From contig VZTG01001083.1 of assembly GCA_013397845.1 (NCBI GenBank), positions 62,001 to 126,000 on the forward strand: DNA of 64,000 bases. The letters run 5' to 3'. Source of the DNA: Melanocharis versteri (Eukaryota; Chordata; Aves; Passeriformes; Melanocharitidae). This document shows positions 51,549-64,000 of the stretch, one piece after another (within the stretch, counting starts at the first letter, position 1; the number at the start of each line of letters is the position of its first letter). A program made the position numbers and the translations under genes. The notes beneath the pieces were generated by a model. It was not told the DNA's origin and made no database searches. It saw only the letters and a list, made by a program, of their open reading frames with translations.

Positions 51549-54500
51549 GAAAGCCCAACTGTGTTTCAATAGTTTTTTCTGAAGTTCATGATGTTCCTCT
51601 GGTTTGTGATGCCTTTAGACCAGTTTGTCTACCATTAAGGTCTTGTTTTTTGGAAAGTTTTACAAAAGAAAAGTTTTAGGAAATAATATCTAAAGAAGCC
51701 TGAGGAACTTTTTCTACATCATCAAAATCAAATCACTTACTTTACTGTGTGGGTCTAGGATTGAGATATTGATGCAACCCTTTATTCCAGATAAAGAATT
51801 TCAACCTAGAAAATGTCCTTCATCAAAAGTTTGTATTTTAGCAAGTTTGTTTAAAATCAAGAGTGTACCTGGGCTGTCAAACATGTTGTTACATTTCACA
51901 CTTAAAAACATTTTCTATTGAATATGTAATTAACCCTTGAAACTCCATGCAGTGACTCTCTAAATAGTAAAAGGATGACTGCCCTTTTTTCCACAAGTGC
52001 TCTTTTTGAGATATGGTGGCCACATGCTTGTCAGAGGGGACTCTCTTTAACAGTGATCTTTAGTCATTTAACAAGATACTTGAGAATCAGTTCTGCTTTA
52101 AAAACCCCAACAAGTCGTGCTTAATATTAATTATGAATATTAACATGATTTCATTCAGTAATTCCTCCCACATAAAAATTTCTAGAATTCAATCAGCTGT
52201 ACTGGAAGAACACAACTTTCTCAACAGAACTTGCTTGTCTTATTTAGGACCATATGAACTATTTTACCACAAAGAATTGCTTTTCACAAGCTTGCTCTGA
52301 GCTGCAGAATCATTTATAGACTTCAGAAAATAAAAAGATGATTTCCACTCGTGTGAAACTTTCTACCTGAGGCTCAAAAAGTGCTTCCTGACACTTTTAT
52401 TTCACAATCTTTGCAATACAGAATAGCACCATTATGATCTTACAGATAGCGGAATTTAGGAAAAAAATCTCAGATAACGTATATGCTAGAAATCCTTAAC
52501 AGAAATATACACTGGACAATGGAGTAGATTATTAATATACGTATAAGCTAGGTGACCATGCAAGTACATTTCCATGTAGTTATTAACAAAACTTACAGTT
52601 TTTTTACGTTTGTCAGGAAAATTGAGACATGTCTTTGAGCATACAAAAAATACTTGTCTGGTACATCCTGGACCCAGTGTTACAGCTAACACTACACAGC
52701 ATTTCTCTCTTCACCTTTCCAGACAGAGACACAGCAGCCAGGGCAGGGTCCCAGGAGGGCCAGTGGTCATCCACTGGGAGTTCCCACTTACTTTCGGTCC
52801 AAGAAATGGCGAGCTAGGGCATTGATCGCTTTGTCACTGTATGTTGTCAAACAGCAGTAGCTTTGCTGTTTAGAGCATGTTGTGGTCAAGTTGTGCTGCA
52901 CCTTAGTAAGAAACCAGAGGAGGAAAAGATATATCAGGCTGCATTGTCACTCATTGTGTTCAGAGGATTGCATGATGAGCCATAGTGGATCAGAGGAGGC
53001 TAACACGTGTGGCATAATCCAGACAACTTATCTAGTTGCGTGGGTTGAAGTGTAAGTTTGGACATTATTTTGAAATACATGTGTCCTAGATCTATGGATT
53101 AACAGATTGTGAAATGTTTTTTGTTGGGGTTTTTTTTGTGGTTTTGATTTTTTTTTTTTATTTTGCCTCAAGAAAGAAAAATACTGCAGTGCAGGCGTGC
53201 CAAAGGAGGGAACTTTGTGTTAACGTAAGATTTCAAACATATTGGTGTCTATTCAGGAAAATTCCAGTGAAGTCAATAATGTTATCCTGCTTTCATATAA
53301 TCTAATTGAATTCAATGTTATTCTTGAATTTCTCTTGTATCACCCTAAACAAAAGAAAGCTGAAAATATTTGGCAGTGTTCTTTAAGAGAAATATATTGC
53401 AATGTATTTTCCCTACTACAGGAAGAACTAATTCACATGCAATGCACCAGCATGCTGTATTTCACATTCCCACTCAGAAATACACACATGTACTCACTCT
53501 CACAAGAGTATAGAGTAGCTGCAGTCAGATTTATGTCTCTGTGGAGCAATTTGAAAGAGTGTGATCCAGAAACTAAGCTGAACATTAAGCCTGGAGGAGC
53601 TGTTAAGCAACAAGGCTTTGCTGATTAAAACATGAACTTTATTTTAGTTTATTTAATTCATTTTGCATTCGGCTGTTTTATGTTAATTAACTCTTATGCA
53701 ATTTTTATTAAATTTACTTTAGGCCCTAAATGAATATTTCAAGTTGCTATTGATAATTGTTTATTGACTATGGAACCCACATTGAATGTATTGCCACATT
53801 TAATTCCCAACACAATTATGAAAAAGAAGAGTTCCTCCGTGGTCAAAGACAAGGGTAGAAATTCAGGAGGTATGGAATAAATGGAAATCTGCAGTGTACT
53901 CTCTGTGTAGGCTGGAAAGCTACCACTACTTTAGACTGGGATGATGGCTGATTTTTGGAAGAGTAGTAAGTCGTAACCTTTCAATGCTTGGAAGAAGATA
54001 CCTTGGAAAACCTAATTAGAGTATGCTCAAGCCAATAGTAGGCCTCCAAAATGAAATAATTTGAAAGACTCTGCTTTGTACTGTAGTGGAGGATAGAGAG
54101 AGTTACCTGGAGGAAAACCCAAAACTTGTATTTCAATCTTGTCGTTTGTATTTGGTCATGGTTGCCTGCATGTTTGAAGTGCTTCAAATGCCTTATGAAA
54201 CAGACTCAGTTCTGGTATAAGCAGATAGTTTGACTGGCAGTTGTACTACAACACTGGGTAATCTTTTAAGTAATAAGTACTATCAGAAATGACATTATTA
54301 AAAGGCATTACTATCTTAGGTTTGCAGTGCAAGGCAGAGTGGAAAGATGATCTTGTTGTTACAGGACAGAAGTTATGAGTTCGATATCCAATATCCAGGT
54401 TTATTACACACTTGCGTAGCAAGCCAGGGGTAGCGTCTTCACATTTCAGTAAATGCCCTTTCTGCAAAACTACATAAATTGTTGATATTAATTTTTTCTG

Positions 54501-57500
54501 TTTCTATGCTTAGCACTGCCACAACAGGACAATTAAAAGGTATTATGAGACATTAGCAGAGGTTTGTCGTTTCCTCTGCTGATATTCTCTGAAACAGTCT
54601 AAGCAGTTTAAGCACCGTTATCTGTTACTATGCTTGCTTTCCCTAAAGTTATTTTTTAATATTTTGAAAAACACAAAGCTGGCAAGAGTGGACAACAAAA
54701 TTAACTTATCCACAGGCTAGGAACCTTAAGAAAGCGACGTGCCTTAGACCTTTCCACATCTAGAAATTTGTGCAAGGTAGTTCAGCTCTTCAGTGTCTTC
54801 TCTCGTAAAGCCACTTAAAGATAGTAACATTTGTTCTAATGGTTTTTGCTGATTGGTATGCCTGATGGACAGGAAATGAGCTGAAATCAGCAGTTTGTTT
54901 GTAGGCCAAATACTACAAGTAGAAATATATCCAGGCAGTCAGCTTCTCTAAAAAGAATCAGGTGAAATGCTCCTCTCCAGGGGCAGAAGGACTTGCAGCC
55001 CCAGCAGATGGCTGCTTTACTCACAGGAAGTAGCTCTAATTGGGATGTTTGTAGAAAGATGTGAGGTCAATGAAAAATGGTGCCAGCCACTGAATTAAAT
55101 GACTGAGGAAGTATAATGGCTTTTATCACCTTGCTTCAGTCTTTTTGCTAAAAAGAAGAGATGGTGTTATTTTCTCCCTGCAGAAAATGATACTGTATTA
55201 TAAGCTGTCCTGTCCACCGACCCTATGACACAAGTGATAACAGTTACTGAGTTCATAAATGTGAAAGGTCTTCTAGAGATATAGATGGATACAGCCATGA
55301 AAATGTAGGAAGATGAAAAGGAAAAAAAATAAATGCATTTTTATGGCCTTCTCTAAACAGAAAGGGCAATATTCTATCTTGGAGTTGGTGCTTCAACATC
55401 TACATGCAGAACAGTTCTTTCGGCTAATTTAGAAAATGGCGCTGGTGTTAAAAGGCGAGGGAGATTCTTTTGTTATTTGTTTCCTGACCACTCTTCAGGA
55501 ACACGCCTGGAAAAAAAGTTCTTAGAAAAATCTGTAATACTTCTTTCCTTCCCTTATATCTTCCACTTTAGGGGCTTGCTGATATCAAGCCAACAGTTTT
55601 CCTTCTCACAGAAAAATATGAAAAGGATAGCAGTGCTATGGGAAGAAACCTCTACAAGGACCTTCAGCAGAGCAATTACATTATGGCAGAAAACAGATGG
55701 CAGATCTGAGTACTGGTAAAAGCATATTCAAGAAGTTAAGCTCATACACACTGTGATTTTTTTTCACGCAGCTACTGGCTTCTCTCCTGTGTTTCTAGTA
55801 CACTGGCTGAACATGGATGACTGATGACACGGATAACCTGAGTTCCATTCCCTCATTAGTGTTCCTAACTGCAAGAGGAAAAAATGCTGGTTTGTGCTAA
55901 AAATCACGTTAATCATTAAAAATTTGTAATTTTTTTTTAATATTATCTCAACCTATTAAACTGAGAAATAGGACAAATGCAATTTGTTAAAATATTACAC
56001 TCAGTGAAAAATAGTACTAAATTTAAATTCCTACTTAACATTATTATCTGATAAGGCTTTCCTCATCTGACTATGCTGCGCAAAGGCAAAAGATAAACAG
56101 CATGTACTTTAGATGCTTGCAGTCTCTGGAAGAAAGGGCCTTTGCCATTCTACAGTAGGGGTTTAAATGTTTATTTTATGTGTGAGTGCAAATCCCCCCT
56201 GGAAAAAGCACTGGGGATGATGGAAGATTATGGGGTGCGATTTACTCACATCCATATCCTGAGAGACAAAATGCCTTGAAACAGTCCCCCGTGTAATCTG
56301 ATGCAAACTATCAAGGAAGTAATAAAAGTAATGAAGAATGTGTACAGTTTCATATGTAGAAACTGTTATTTCGCATATCTGAGAAGCTACTGGCAAAAAA
56401 TTCGTGTTTTGATTGCACTGTTATTTCTGACAAATCATCCACGGGTTTTTTGTTTTGTTCTTTTTGTTTTTAATGATGTGCACTTTTGCCCCACCCAGTG
56501 GCCTTTACCTAAATTGCCAGCTCTGCTTGTTTTTTGGAGGCGTTTTCTCCCCTCCGCCCCAGTCTGCAGGGTGGATCTGCCACTGAAAACGGAACAAAAG
56601 CAGCATCTGTCCCCTGTTGCTACCCTGAGTATATTAGGCTATCATTATCTGCAATGACACTACCATCTGTAATGTGCTCTGGGGCAAACACAGGCACTGC
56701 CAGTAGCTTCAGCACCACAGGCAGATGCTTCATCATGCAAGAAGATACATGAAGCCAAAATATGCCGTACATGAATTCAAGTACTTGAGAAGAGAGAGAG
56801 AAGGAGAGGGGAGCCAGGAAATAAATGCTGTTCATGTGTCTCATCAACAAAGACAGAAACAAGGAAGCATAGGCTAGGTCAGGTACATTACTCAATCTAA
56901 AGAAATAAGAGGTATTAAAAAGAGACTCATTTTATTGCACTAGGAAATCTGAGAGTCTATAACTTTTTATGGACTTTTACTCCTTCCCTCTTTTCACAAA
57001 GAACTTACAAAAAACTGGTTTCAAATTTAAGTAATAAATAGAAGTTGGGGGGTTTTCCCTCAAAATTCCTGCCTTCACTCATCTGCAACAGAAAACAAAA
57101 CACACACACACATTGATATAGAAAATAAAGACACAGAAAGGACTTTCTTCTTTTTTTTTTTATTTCTTGTATTTTTGTGATTTTCTTCTCTCTAAATCTC
57201 AGAACTTTTATGTAGAACTCCCATGTTCTTCTCTCTGAACCAATGTCTCTGTCATCAAGTTCTCAAGGAAACAACTCTCTCCCTGGACCTCATTGTCACA
57301 TGCAAAGGCACAAGTGCAAAACAGAAAAATAAATCTTTTCAGAAGCCACAAGCATTCTGGCCTTTTATACTGTCTTTATAGGTTAAAATGCAAAGTCCTG
57401 TATTTGAACCAATCTCCTGATTTGTCTACCTGCAAGACATACACTGAAAGAACACAGTTCTCTTTTCGCTATAAACTAGATGCTTACTGAATATGTGCAT

Positions 57501-60500
57501 TGTATGTCTGTTACAACACTTGCTTGGTCTGTTGGCCAAGACTTGGCCTTTAGTGTCATCTATCTCGTATTCATACAGCAAAAGGGACCCACTATCAATA
57601 AAAAACGCACTTTCCTTCCAGAATGACATGCCTCTACAAAAGCTACTTCAGTAATCTGTAAAGATGTTAACAACATCAGTTTCCAGAAGTCTCCTAATAC
57701 ATGAGGAGCACCAGATCTGCATTTTGGTATCATTTTGTTCCTCCCTCTCTGTGTCCCTTCCCCCATGTGTGGTCTCAGGAATTTACTCTGGACATTCCAG
57801 AAATGGACTGCATTGCTGCAGGCAAAAATCCATCTCCTGAAATATGCAAAATGCACACGCTCTTACATGACTGTACACTGCACATATATAAATCAGCAAT
57901 GTTTTTCCCACTATTTCATCTGCTCCATAAAAAAAAAAAAAAAAGAAAAAGTTAGTCATTAAGGTCTGCACTAATTTCACAGAAATCGAGAAAAATATTT
58001 TTCTATTAATATGTTGAATTACACAACCAGCTTTAATCACAGTTAGGTATGGAAGAGAGGACTGTAACAATTCAGTGTTGAAGAGTAAAAAAACCCAAAG
58101 GATTTGGGCTTCCTAATCCACAAATTGTTGTACGTCACCCTCCAGTCACTCTTTTATTGAACCACAAGGACACGGTCTCGTTGAGGGAGGGAAGGTATGA
58201 AACGCTGCCTTTGTATGAGGTGGTCCAGTGCTGCCTCTATCAAGATTAAGTAGGTCATTTATAAGAGCCCAAGCACACACTGTATTTTGCAGTAGGAGTT
58301 TGGAGTTTAACAGACAAGCAGCCATCCAGGCAGCAGCAGTGATCACATTGTATATGAGACAATATTTCTCTCAGACGCTTCGCTTCCAAATAGGAACGAA
58401 GTATCTCTAACATGTCTAGAGGGGAAATGATGCTTTCACTATGTTTTCTCATATGGTAAAGTTTCTGTAGGCACTGTTTACACATCATCAAAAGAAATCT
58501 ATTTTCTGGGCATTTTTACAGGCTTGTTATGGTATCCCATACATTGTTGCTTCTTTCCTAAAAAAAGCCTACATAAAAATACAGCCCCAAAGAGTTAAAC
58601 CAATTCCAGCTATTCTAAACTTGCCACATTTGTCTAGGGGAAGTTTCAGGGGGTTTGTCAATTTTAATTAGAAATGGCAAATGATTGTGCACAGTGCAGC
58701 AGATTATCAGGGCTACTTGTTAAATTATAAAAGGCTGGCTAAGCTTCAGAGTGAAGCTAGTGTCCAAATTAGCAAATCTGATAGTTTATAGTTCATGGTC
58801 ACAAAAATAATTGCTTTTTCCTCCTTTCTTTTGCAGATTGTGTTCTTTATCTGAGGAAAAAAAAAAAAAACAAAAACAAGCTTATAGACCTCAAGCTAAT
58901 TTCTGTGAATTAAACCTGTGTTCACAATAATAAAACCAAGTAAAATGCCATGCCCTTTCATAAGCGTTATCTGTTTTTAACATTTCTTATTTTTTATGTT
59001 AAATCCATAATACACCCTTTGGTGGAGTATACCATTTTTTCACCTCAGAAGGTCATTTATTGTGAATTCTGAAAACACATTGAACGAAAAAAATATTAAA
59101 AAATCTATGTCTAAGAGGTGTTGTGCACAGATGGAAAGAGAGGGAAGAGTGATCCACCTTTTCTCTTAGGACTGGCTGACATGAAAGAGAACTTCTGCTG
59201 CTCCAGCACTAAGGCAGAAGCCATGACTTCCTCTACCAATGTAGCCTGAAGAAAACTAACCTGGCACTGGACACACACGAAGTTGAAATTTGGGCTTCTG
59301 CATCCTCCCCCACCATCCTTGGATGATTTGCAGTGCTGTTTGGACTTGACTTGTGAGACAATTCTGATTTCATGCGCAAGGTAATGGGCAGATTTTCTTT
59401 CCTGTAGAGCTAGCTCTGAAGACAATACAAAGTCTTTATGAAAGTTAATAAAAAGAAAGATAGGGATCAAATTCTCCAATTATAAAGGTTTCGAATGCTA
59501 GTCCATGGCCCACCAGCCATTTAATAACACTGGTGATGGTCGCTGGAAAGTTATAAGACAGTTCTTCTTTTAATCTTCAAGAATTATCTTATGTTCAAAC
59601 ACAGTTAAGAAAAAAATTTGGGTAGGAAACACATTTGCAAATAAAGCAAAATAGATTTCAGGGAAATCTCTCAGAAATGCATGGTCCGAAGCTTCACTAG
59701 AGGTAGTTCTTAAGGTGTTGTAAGCAGTTTTAACTATCCAAAATCTTGGATTCATCAATTTATTTTTTGTTATTTATGAAACAAAGGTTTTCCAAGTTGC
59801 GTAATTGCATGTAAACTCAAGCTCAATAGATAGTGCGCTATTTTAAAAAAAAAAAAAAAAAAGAAATTCAAGTCCTATACTCTGAAGAAACAAGTGAAGC
59901 AATGACACTCTGATTACGAAAAAAGTAAAAAAAATTCTCAAGGATAAAATGGGAACAGGAGCTAAAATCCAATTTCTCTGTATCAAGTCCAACCTCTCTA
60001 CTGATTATCTGAGTTGCATTGACACCTGAGGGGCACAATAAGACAGCTAGAAAATGTACCAACCATTCAATTTCCCTGTTTGCAGTCATGTAGTCATCTT
60101 CCATCTATCACATGATCAACAACCAGATGGTTTGCTGAGGTCAAATGATTCCCAGTACATGTCAAGGGGGCCAGAGAAAGGTATGGTGAAGAGTTATTTT
60201 TAATTCTCTCCCTGTTTTCCTCCTTCCCTCCCTCCCTCCTTCCCACCTTCTTTTCTCCTACTCTCTCATATAGTGTATTGACTGTCAAAACAGCATATCT
60301 GCACTGATATATTCCATCTAGAAATAATCTCTTGCAAAGTACCTTATTAAAGAGTAAACCTGTATAATGATTAATTTCATTAAGCAACATTCTTCCCTGA
60401 AGGCTCCTGTTTGTAATGAAATCTTCAGACAATCACTACCTAGGGAAGCAATGTCTGCTAAGAGCATTGCAAAATAATTACCAAATGACAAAATATGACA

Positions 60501-62768
60501 TACCAACCTTTTTAGATGATTGAGTAATAATACTCTAAAGAACACCACCCCACCTCCTCACCCTCCTTTTTTTTCATCTACATTCAAGCTGGTGACACTG
60601 CATAGTGTAAAATGACCACTAACTTAACTAAAACTTTACAATGCCAAACCTCTCTCACTAGAGCACACTGACAACATGCAGAACAAACACAGGGAACTAG
60701 AGAATCCCTAATTTTAAAATATTGCCACACATTGTATATTACAGAACTGAGTATGTTCAGTGAGGATATTTACTGTATCTCTATATGTCACAGCAATTTA
60801 ATGAAATCCTGAATGTTTTGTTTACAGATTTTACCAAATGTAGGAAATACGAAAACTGCCCAACACACACAACAAATAGGATTTTCTTAAAACTATAATT
60901 TAGAGACCTGGTTAAAGCTCTCTGTGGAATAATAACGAGCTTGTTTATACATATTTATTGAATGAAAACATCTTGATGCCAAGACTTGAGAAAGACTTGT
61001 TTCAAATTAGAATAAGCTTCATTTTGTAGCAAGAGTTTAAGTTTACAGTGGACAACGTGGTTTTTTTCTTTTCTCTGCGGAGACGACTACCTTGTATTGA
61101 CAATAAGCTATACTGAAGAGGCCTTGCTCTGAAGGAATAAAGAATATCTGCATTGTGCACACATTCTCGTGCTGAATATTTACATTTGCCTACAAGAGTT
61201 TAGACTCCAGTAAATAAGGATTATGCGGTGGATCTGCCTCTACAAAGGTTTGCTTACTGTGTGAAAAAGCTAGCTTCCTCTATTGCTCCCTTTATTGCTG
61301 ATTTTCTTTTCAGTTCTCAAGAATTCAGAGATAAAACATGTTTTGAACCCTTTTTCGATAAAGTTGCCTCATGTGCACAATTCACCCTGTATCTCAACCT
61401 CTGCATTTTGCTAGTTTGCTCTAATTTATTTAAATGTAAGCGTCTTTCAGCACAGCTTTGTTCTGTTCTATATTAAAATGATTGCAAAGATATTAAATTT
61501 TCAGAATAGTGTATTAGCTCAGACTACAGAATGGGCATTCTAGTAGAAAAATTCTGATTATTCAGCAATGCAACTCATACTTCTAGTGTTCTGCACAGAA
61601 CAGATGATGTAATCCCAATTGCCCTACTGTTGCAATATCTGAGCTAGGAGTTGAAGAAAAGGAAGAAGATAAGCAGGAGGAGAGTGTGTCTATCATGATA
61701 TGGTTTTTTTCCAAATATCTTGTTTCACGTTTTAAATAAAATTATCAACTTCAGGAAAGTACTGCTTTTCATTATTTTTTTTCCTGATTTTGTGAAAACA
61801 GATTCTTTTTTCTTAGTAGATAGCAGGTTTTTAGCATTTAAAAAGTTGCAAAGTGTTTGCAATTTGCTGTCTCTTATGTGCAACATAATTTATTCAGTAA
61901 TTAAAATGCAGTAATTGCCATTATGAATTCAGTATTTGCTCACAATTGTTGCATGCTGATATCAGAGACAATTTGAAATTACACTTTCCTTACCATGGGA
62001 AGGTATGGACTCATTCATATCCCATGCAGAGCACTGCATTAACCACCACTGACACTCTCATTAACTCCTGGATCTTTAGAGCTATATTTGGTATGCTGTG
62101 TAGGATCATCTTTCATGCGTACTCTCACCATTCTGTGTAGATACATTCATCTTTTACCTTTCATTTCCCCTTTTTCATCATCTCCAAATGATGGGGCTAA
62201 ATGGAAGCCATTTCAATGAAGAATACAGTTATCACTCCTTAGCACTGCCTCAAGTACCTGAGATTTTCACATGATTTCTGTAGTCCTTGGGTGGATACAG
62301 AATGGATTTGTTTCCAGGTTCACACTCCTGCCATTACAGCACAGAGAGTACTTAATTGCTGTGGTAATTTACTTCCTCACTTTTAACATATAGCAGAGTA
62401 TTCCAATCAAATGACTAGTACCAAAACTAAAAGTCTTCCCTAATCTGTTTCAGGCACTATTTTCTGCTTTGAAATCTGTCTTGCCTATGTCCTGCCCAGG
62501 GATTCAGAGGTCTGTCAGTTGCGGGTCATGACCCCACTCCAGCCCAGGCCAGACCCCTGGGGTGGGAAGGCCCTGGAATGGGCTGGACTTGCAGAACCTG
62601 CAGCAGCCCCATGTTCTCTAGCACAGTGAGGCTGTGGGCTTGTTTGGGCTTCTGATCATAGCTGCAGTGCAGCAGCATGGGGAAGGAGAAAAGGTGGCCT
62701 TACAAGCAGGTCTTTTCCCTAACTTTCTAAGGAAACAGGTAGTTAAAACTACTTTTGTTAAAACGGTG
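51549..62768. other. 5' flank of CDH7 continued, non-coding
   Basis: About 11 kb, AT-rich, with no recognised exon. A GC-richer segment lies at about 52720-52840 and another at 62520-62700; neither matches anything I know. A TAATTA-containing stretch at about 58640-58830 looks like a candidate conserved non-coding element. Confidence 0.7.
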
Positions 62769-63060
62769 TGTACTGAGTTTGTATGGCAAGGTTTTGGTAA
62801 TGGCGGTGGGGTGCTACTACAGTGATTTTCCATGGGAAATCTGCTAGAAGCCTCCCTCATGACAGACAGAGCTGGTGCCACCCGGATCCACCGCTGGACA
62901 AGGCCAAGCCCATCAGCAACAATGGCAGTGCCTGTGGGATAACATAATTAAGAAGAGAGAAAAGAAAAACACTTCAACAATTTCATCCAGAAAGAGGAGT
63001 GAGAATATGTGAGAGAAAGACACAAAGGCCAGTGAAGAAGGAGAGGGAGGAGGTGCTGTG
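62769..63060 (+). mobile_element. Partial, diverged LTR related to the one at 50427
   Basis: The segment begins TGTACTGAGTTTGTATGG and follows the same order of landmarks as the solo LTR: GGTTTTGGTA, CTAGAAGCCTCC, GACAGAGC, GATAACATAATTAAGAAG, GAGTGAGAATATGTGAGAGA and CCAGTGAAGAAGGAG. Similarity stops at about 63060. The rest of the LTR and any 3' end are missing, and no target-site duplication is visible. It is an older or different subfamily member, truncated. Confidence 0.75.
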
Positions 63061-64000
63061 TCTTGAAAATAAAGCATATTACAATAGTCTGCACTGAGCA
63101 TGGAAGGAGAAACCCAGCTCCCAGAATGTGAGTCCTGCTGCAAGCAGAGTGCTTCACACCCCAAACCCACTGCTCTCCCTGCCCACTCACCCTCCTCTCT
63201 GCTCCATTAAATTCAATTTCAGCCTATTAAGCTCAAGAGTCAAGAAAAAGAACTTTAAAGAAAGTTACTTAATATTAATTTGAACTCTGAAGTATTCCAG
63301 TAAAGGAAAAAAAAATCGATGTTGTTAAGATGTGCAATATTTTACATAGTAAGGCTGGAGGAATAATGAACAAAAGTTCAATATCTTATTCTGAAAACCT
63401 GTAAAATCTGTTAAATGGACTGTTTGGTGAATATATTCATAGCTCTTCCAACTAAGCCCAAAAAATAATGTATTCAAGATATTTTAAAATACTATATACA
63501 AAATGTGAGAAAATATATTACATTTATAATTTGATGAACAGTGTAATGAGACATCAACAGAAGCTATTGTTCTTCTTACACATTGAGAGTTATGGTGTAT
63601 GAATGGGTTGTTATTAATTTGTTACTAATTAGATTTCCATGGTTAATGTAGAGTTTATCTCTTTTGCATACTACTAAGTGCAAGTTCACAACTGCTTGTT
63701 CTTCAAGGTATTTAAAAAGGAGAATAGTGATTTAATTTTCTTTGAACTTGATGAAATCTGACATCAAAATAATAAAAAATCTTTTAGTAAACTCTATTTA
63801 GAGATGATAAATATGGCCCATCAAAATGATTAAATTTTATTCTTCCTGCTCAATTTTTTTAAATTAAAACTTGCTCATATGAAATTTCATATAATTATAA
63901 GATATACAATTAAAGTATGATCAGAATTGGTTGTATCCTTTGAATTTGATATTAATGTGTCAAGACTGCTCTTCTTGATGTTGGATGCTGGTTTTTTTGA
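63061..64000. other. Right end, non-coding AT-rich sequence
   Basis: After a GC-richer stretch to about 63200 of unknown origin, the sequence is strongly AT-rich with no visible gene, repeat or motif to report. Confidence 0.7.

Noticed and set aside
60224..60245. CCTT/CCCT run as a functional element
   Set aside because: Short imperfect pyrimidine repeat, ordinary low-complexity DNA.
1..64000. CRISPR arrays, operons, tRNA or rRNA genes
   Set aside because: No spaced direct repeats, cloverleaf-forming sequence or rRNA-like sequence was seen, and the DNA is vertebrate.

Overview
This is vertebrate nuclear DNA, almost certainly from a bird. The evidence is one recognisable coding exon of the type II cadherin CDH7, an antisense CR1 retrotransposon remnant of avian type, and a solo LTR of a family I recognise from avian ERVL-like elements. 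Intron-rich, AT-rich DNA with one large CpG island completes the picture. Nothing bacterial, plasmid or phage-like is present. The assembly is a draft: it carries a 645-base N gap (31830-32474) and a lone N (32759), both inside the GC-rich island.

Layout. The gene runs on the minus strand, right to left. The CpG island at about 30.98-33.6 kb is the probable CDH7 promoter and non-coding first exon. A perfect minus-strand splice donor (CAG|GTAAGT) ends that exon at 31283. Intron 1 (about 8.7 kb) runs to a pyrimidine-rich acceptor at about 22538. Exon 2 (about 22537-22136) holds a short 5' leader, the start codon at 22345 and 70 codons. These encode the signal peptide, the short propeptide, the furin site and the start of the first cadherin repeat. 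The exon ends at a phase-0 donor. Everything left of 22135 is intron 2, which leaves the window without reaching exon 3. Inside it lies a broken CR1 element on the plus strand (about 10270-11591).

Right of 33.6 kb is the 5' flank of the gene, about 30 kb with no recognisable protein-coding exon. It contains a 1117-bp solo LTR with an intact 5-bp target-site duplication (50422-51548), a second, more decayed piece of a related LTR (from 62769), a decayed fragment resembling the C-terminal end of an old LINE reverse transcriptase (37284-37514), microsatellites, and a few palindromic or homeodomain-site-rich stretches that could be cis-regulatory.

I found no undescribed gene system. The observations most worth following are the false-looking duplication across the promoter gap, the A16 tract directly before the CDH7 start codon, two strong opposed splice donors 32 bp apart in the island, and a 26-bp near-palindrome centred on TGTAATTACA. 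Most short open frames in this window are chance frames in non-coding DNA and are not listed.
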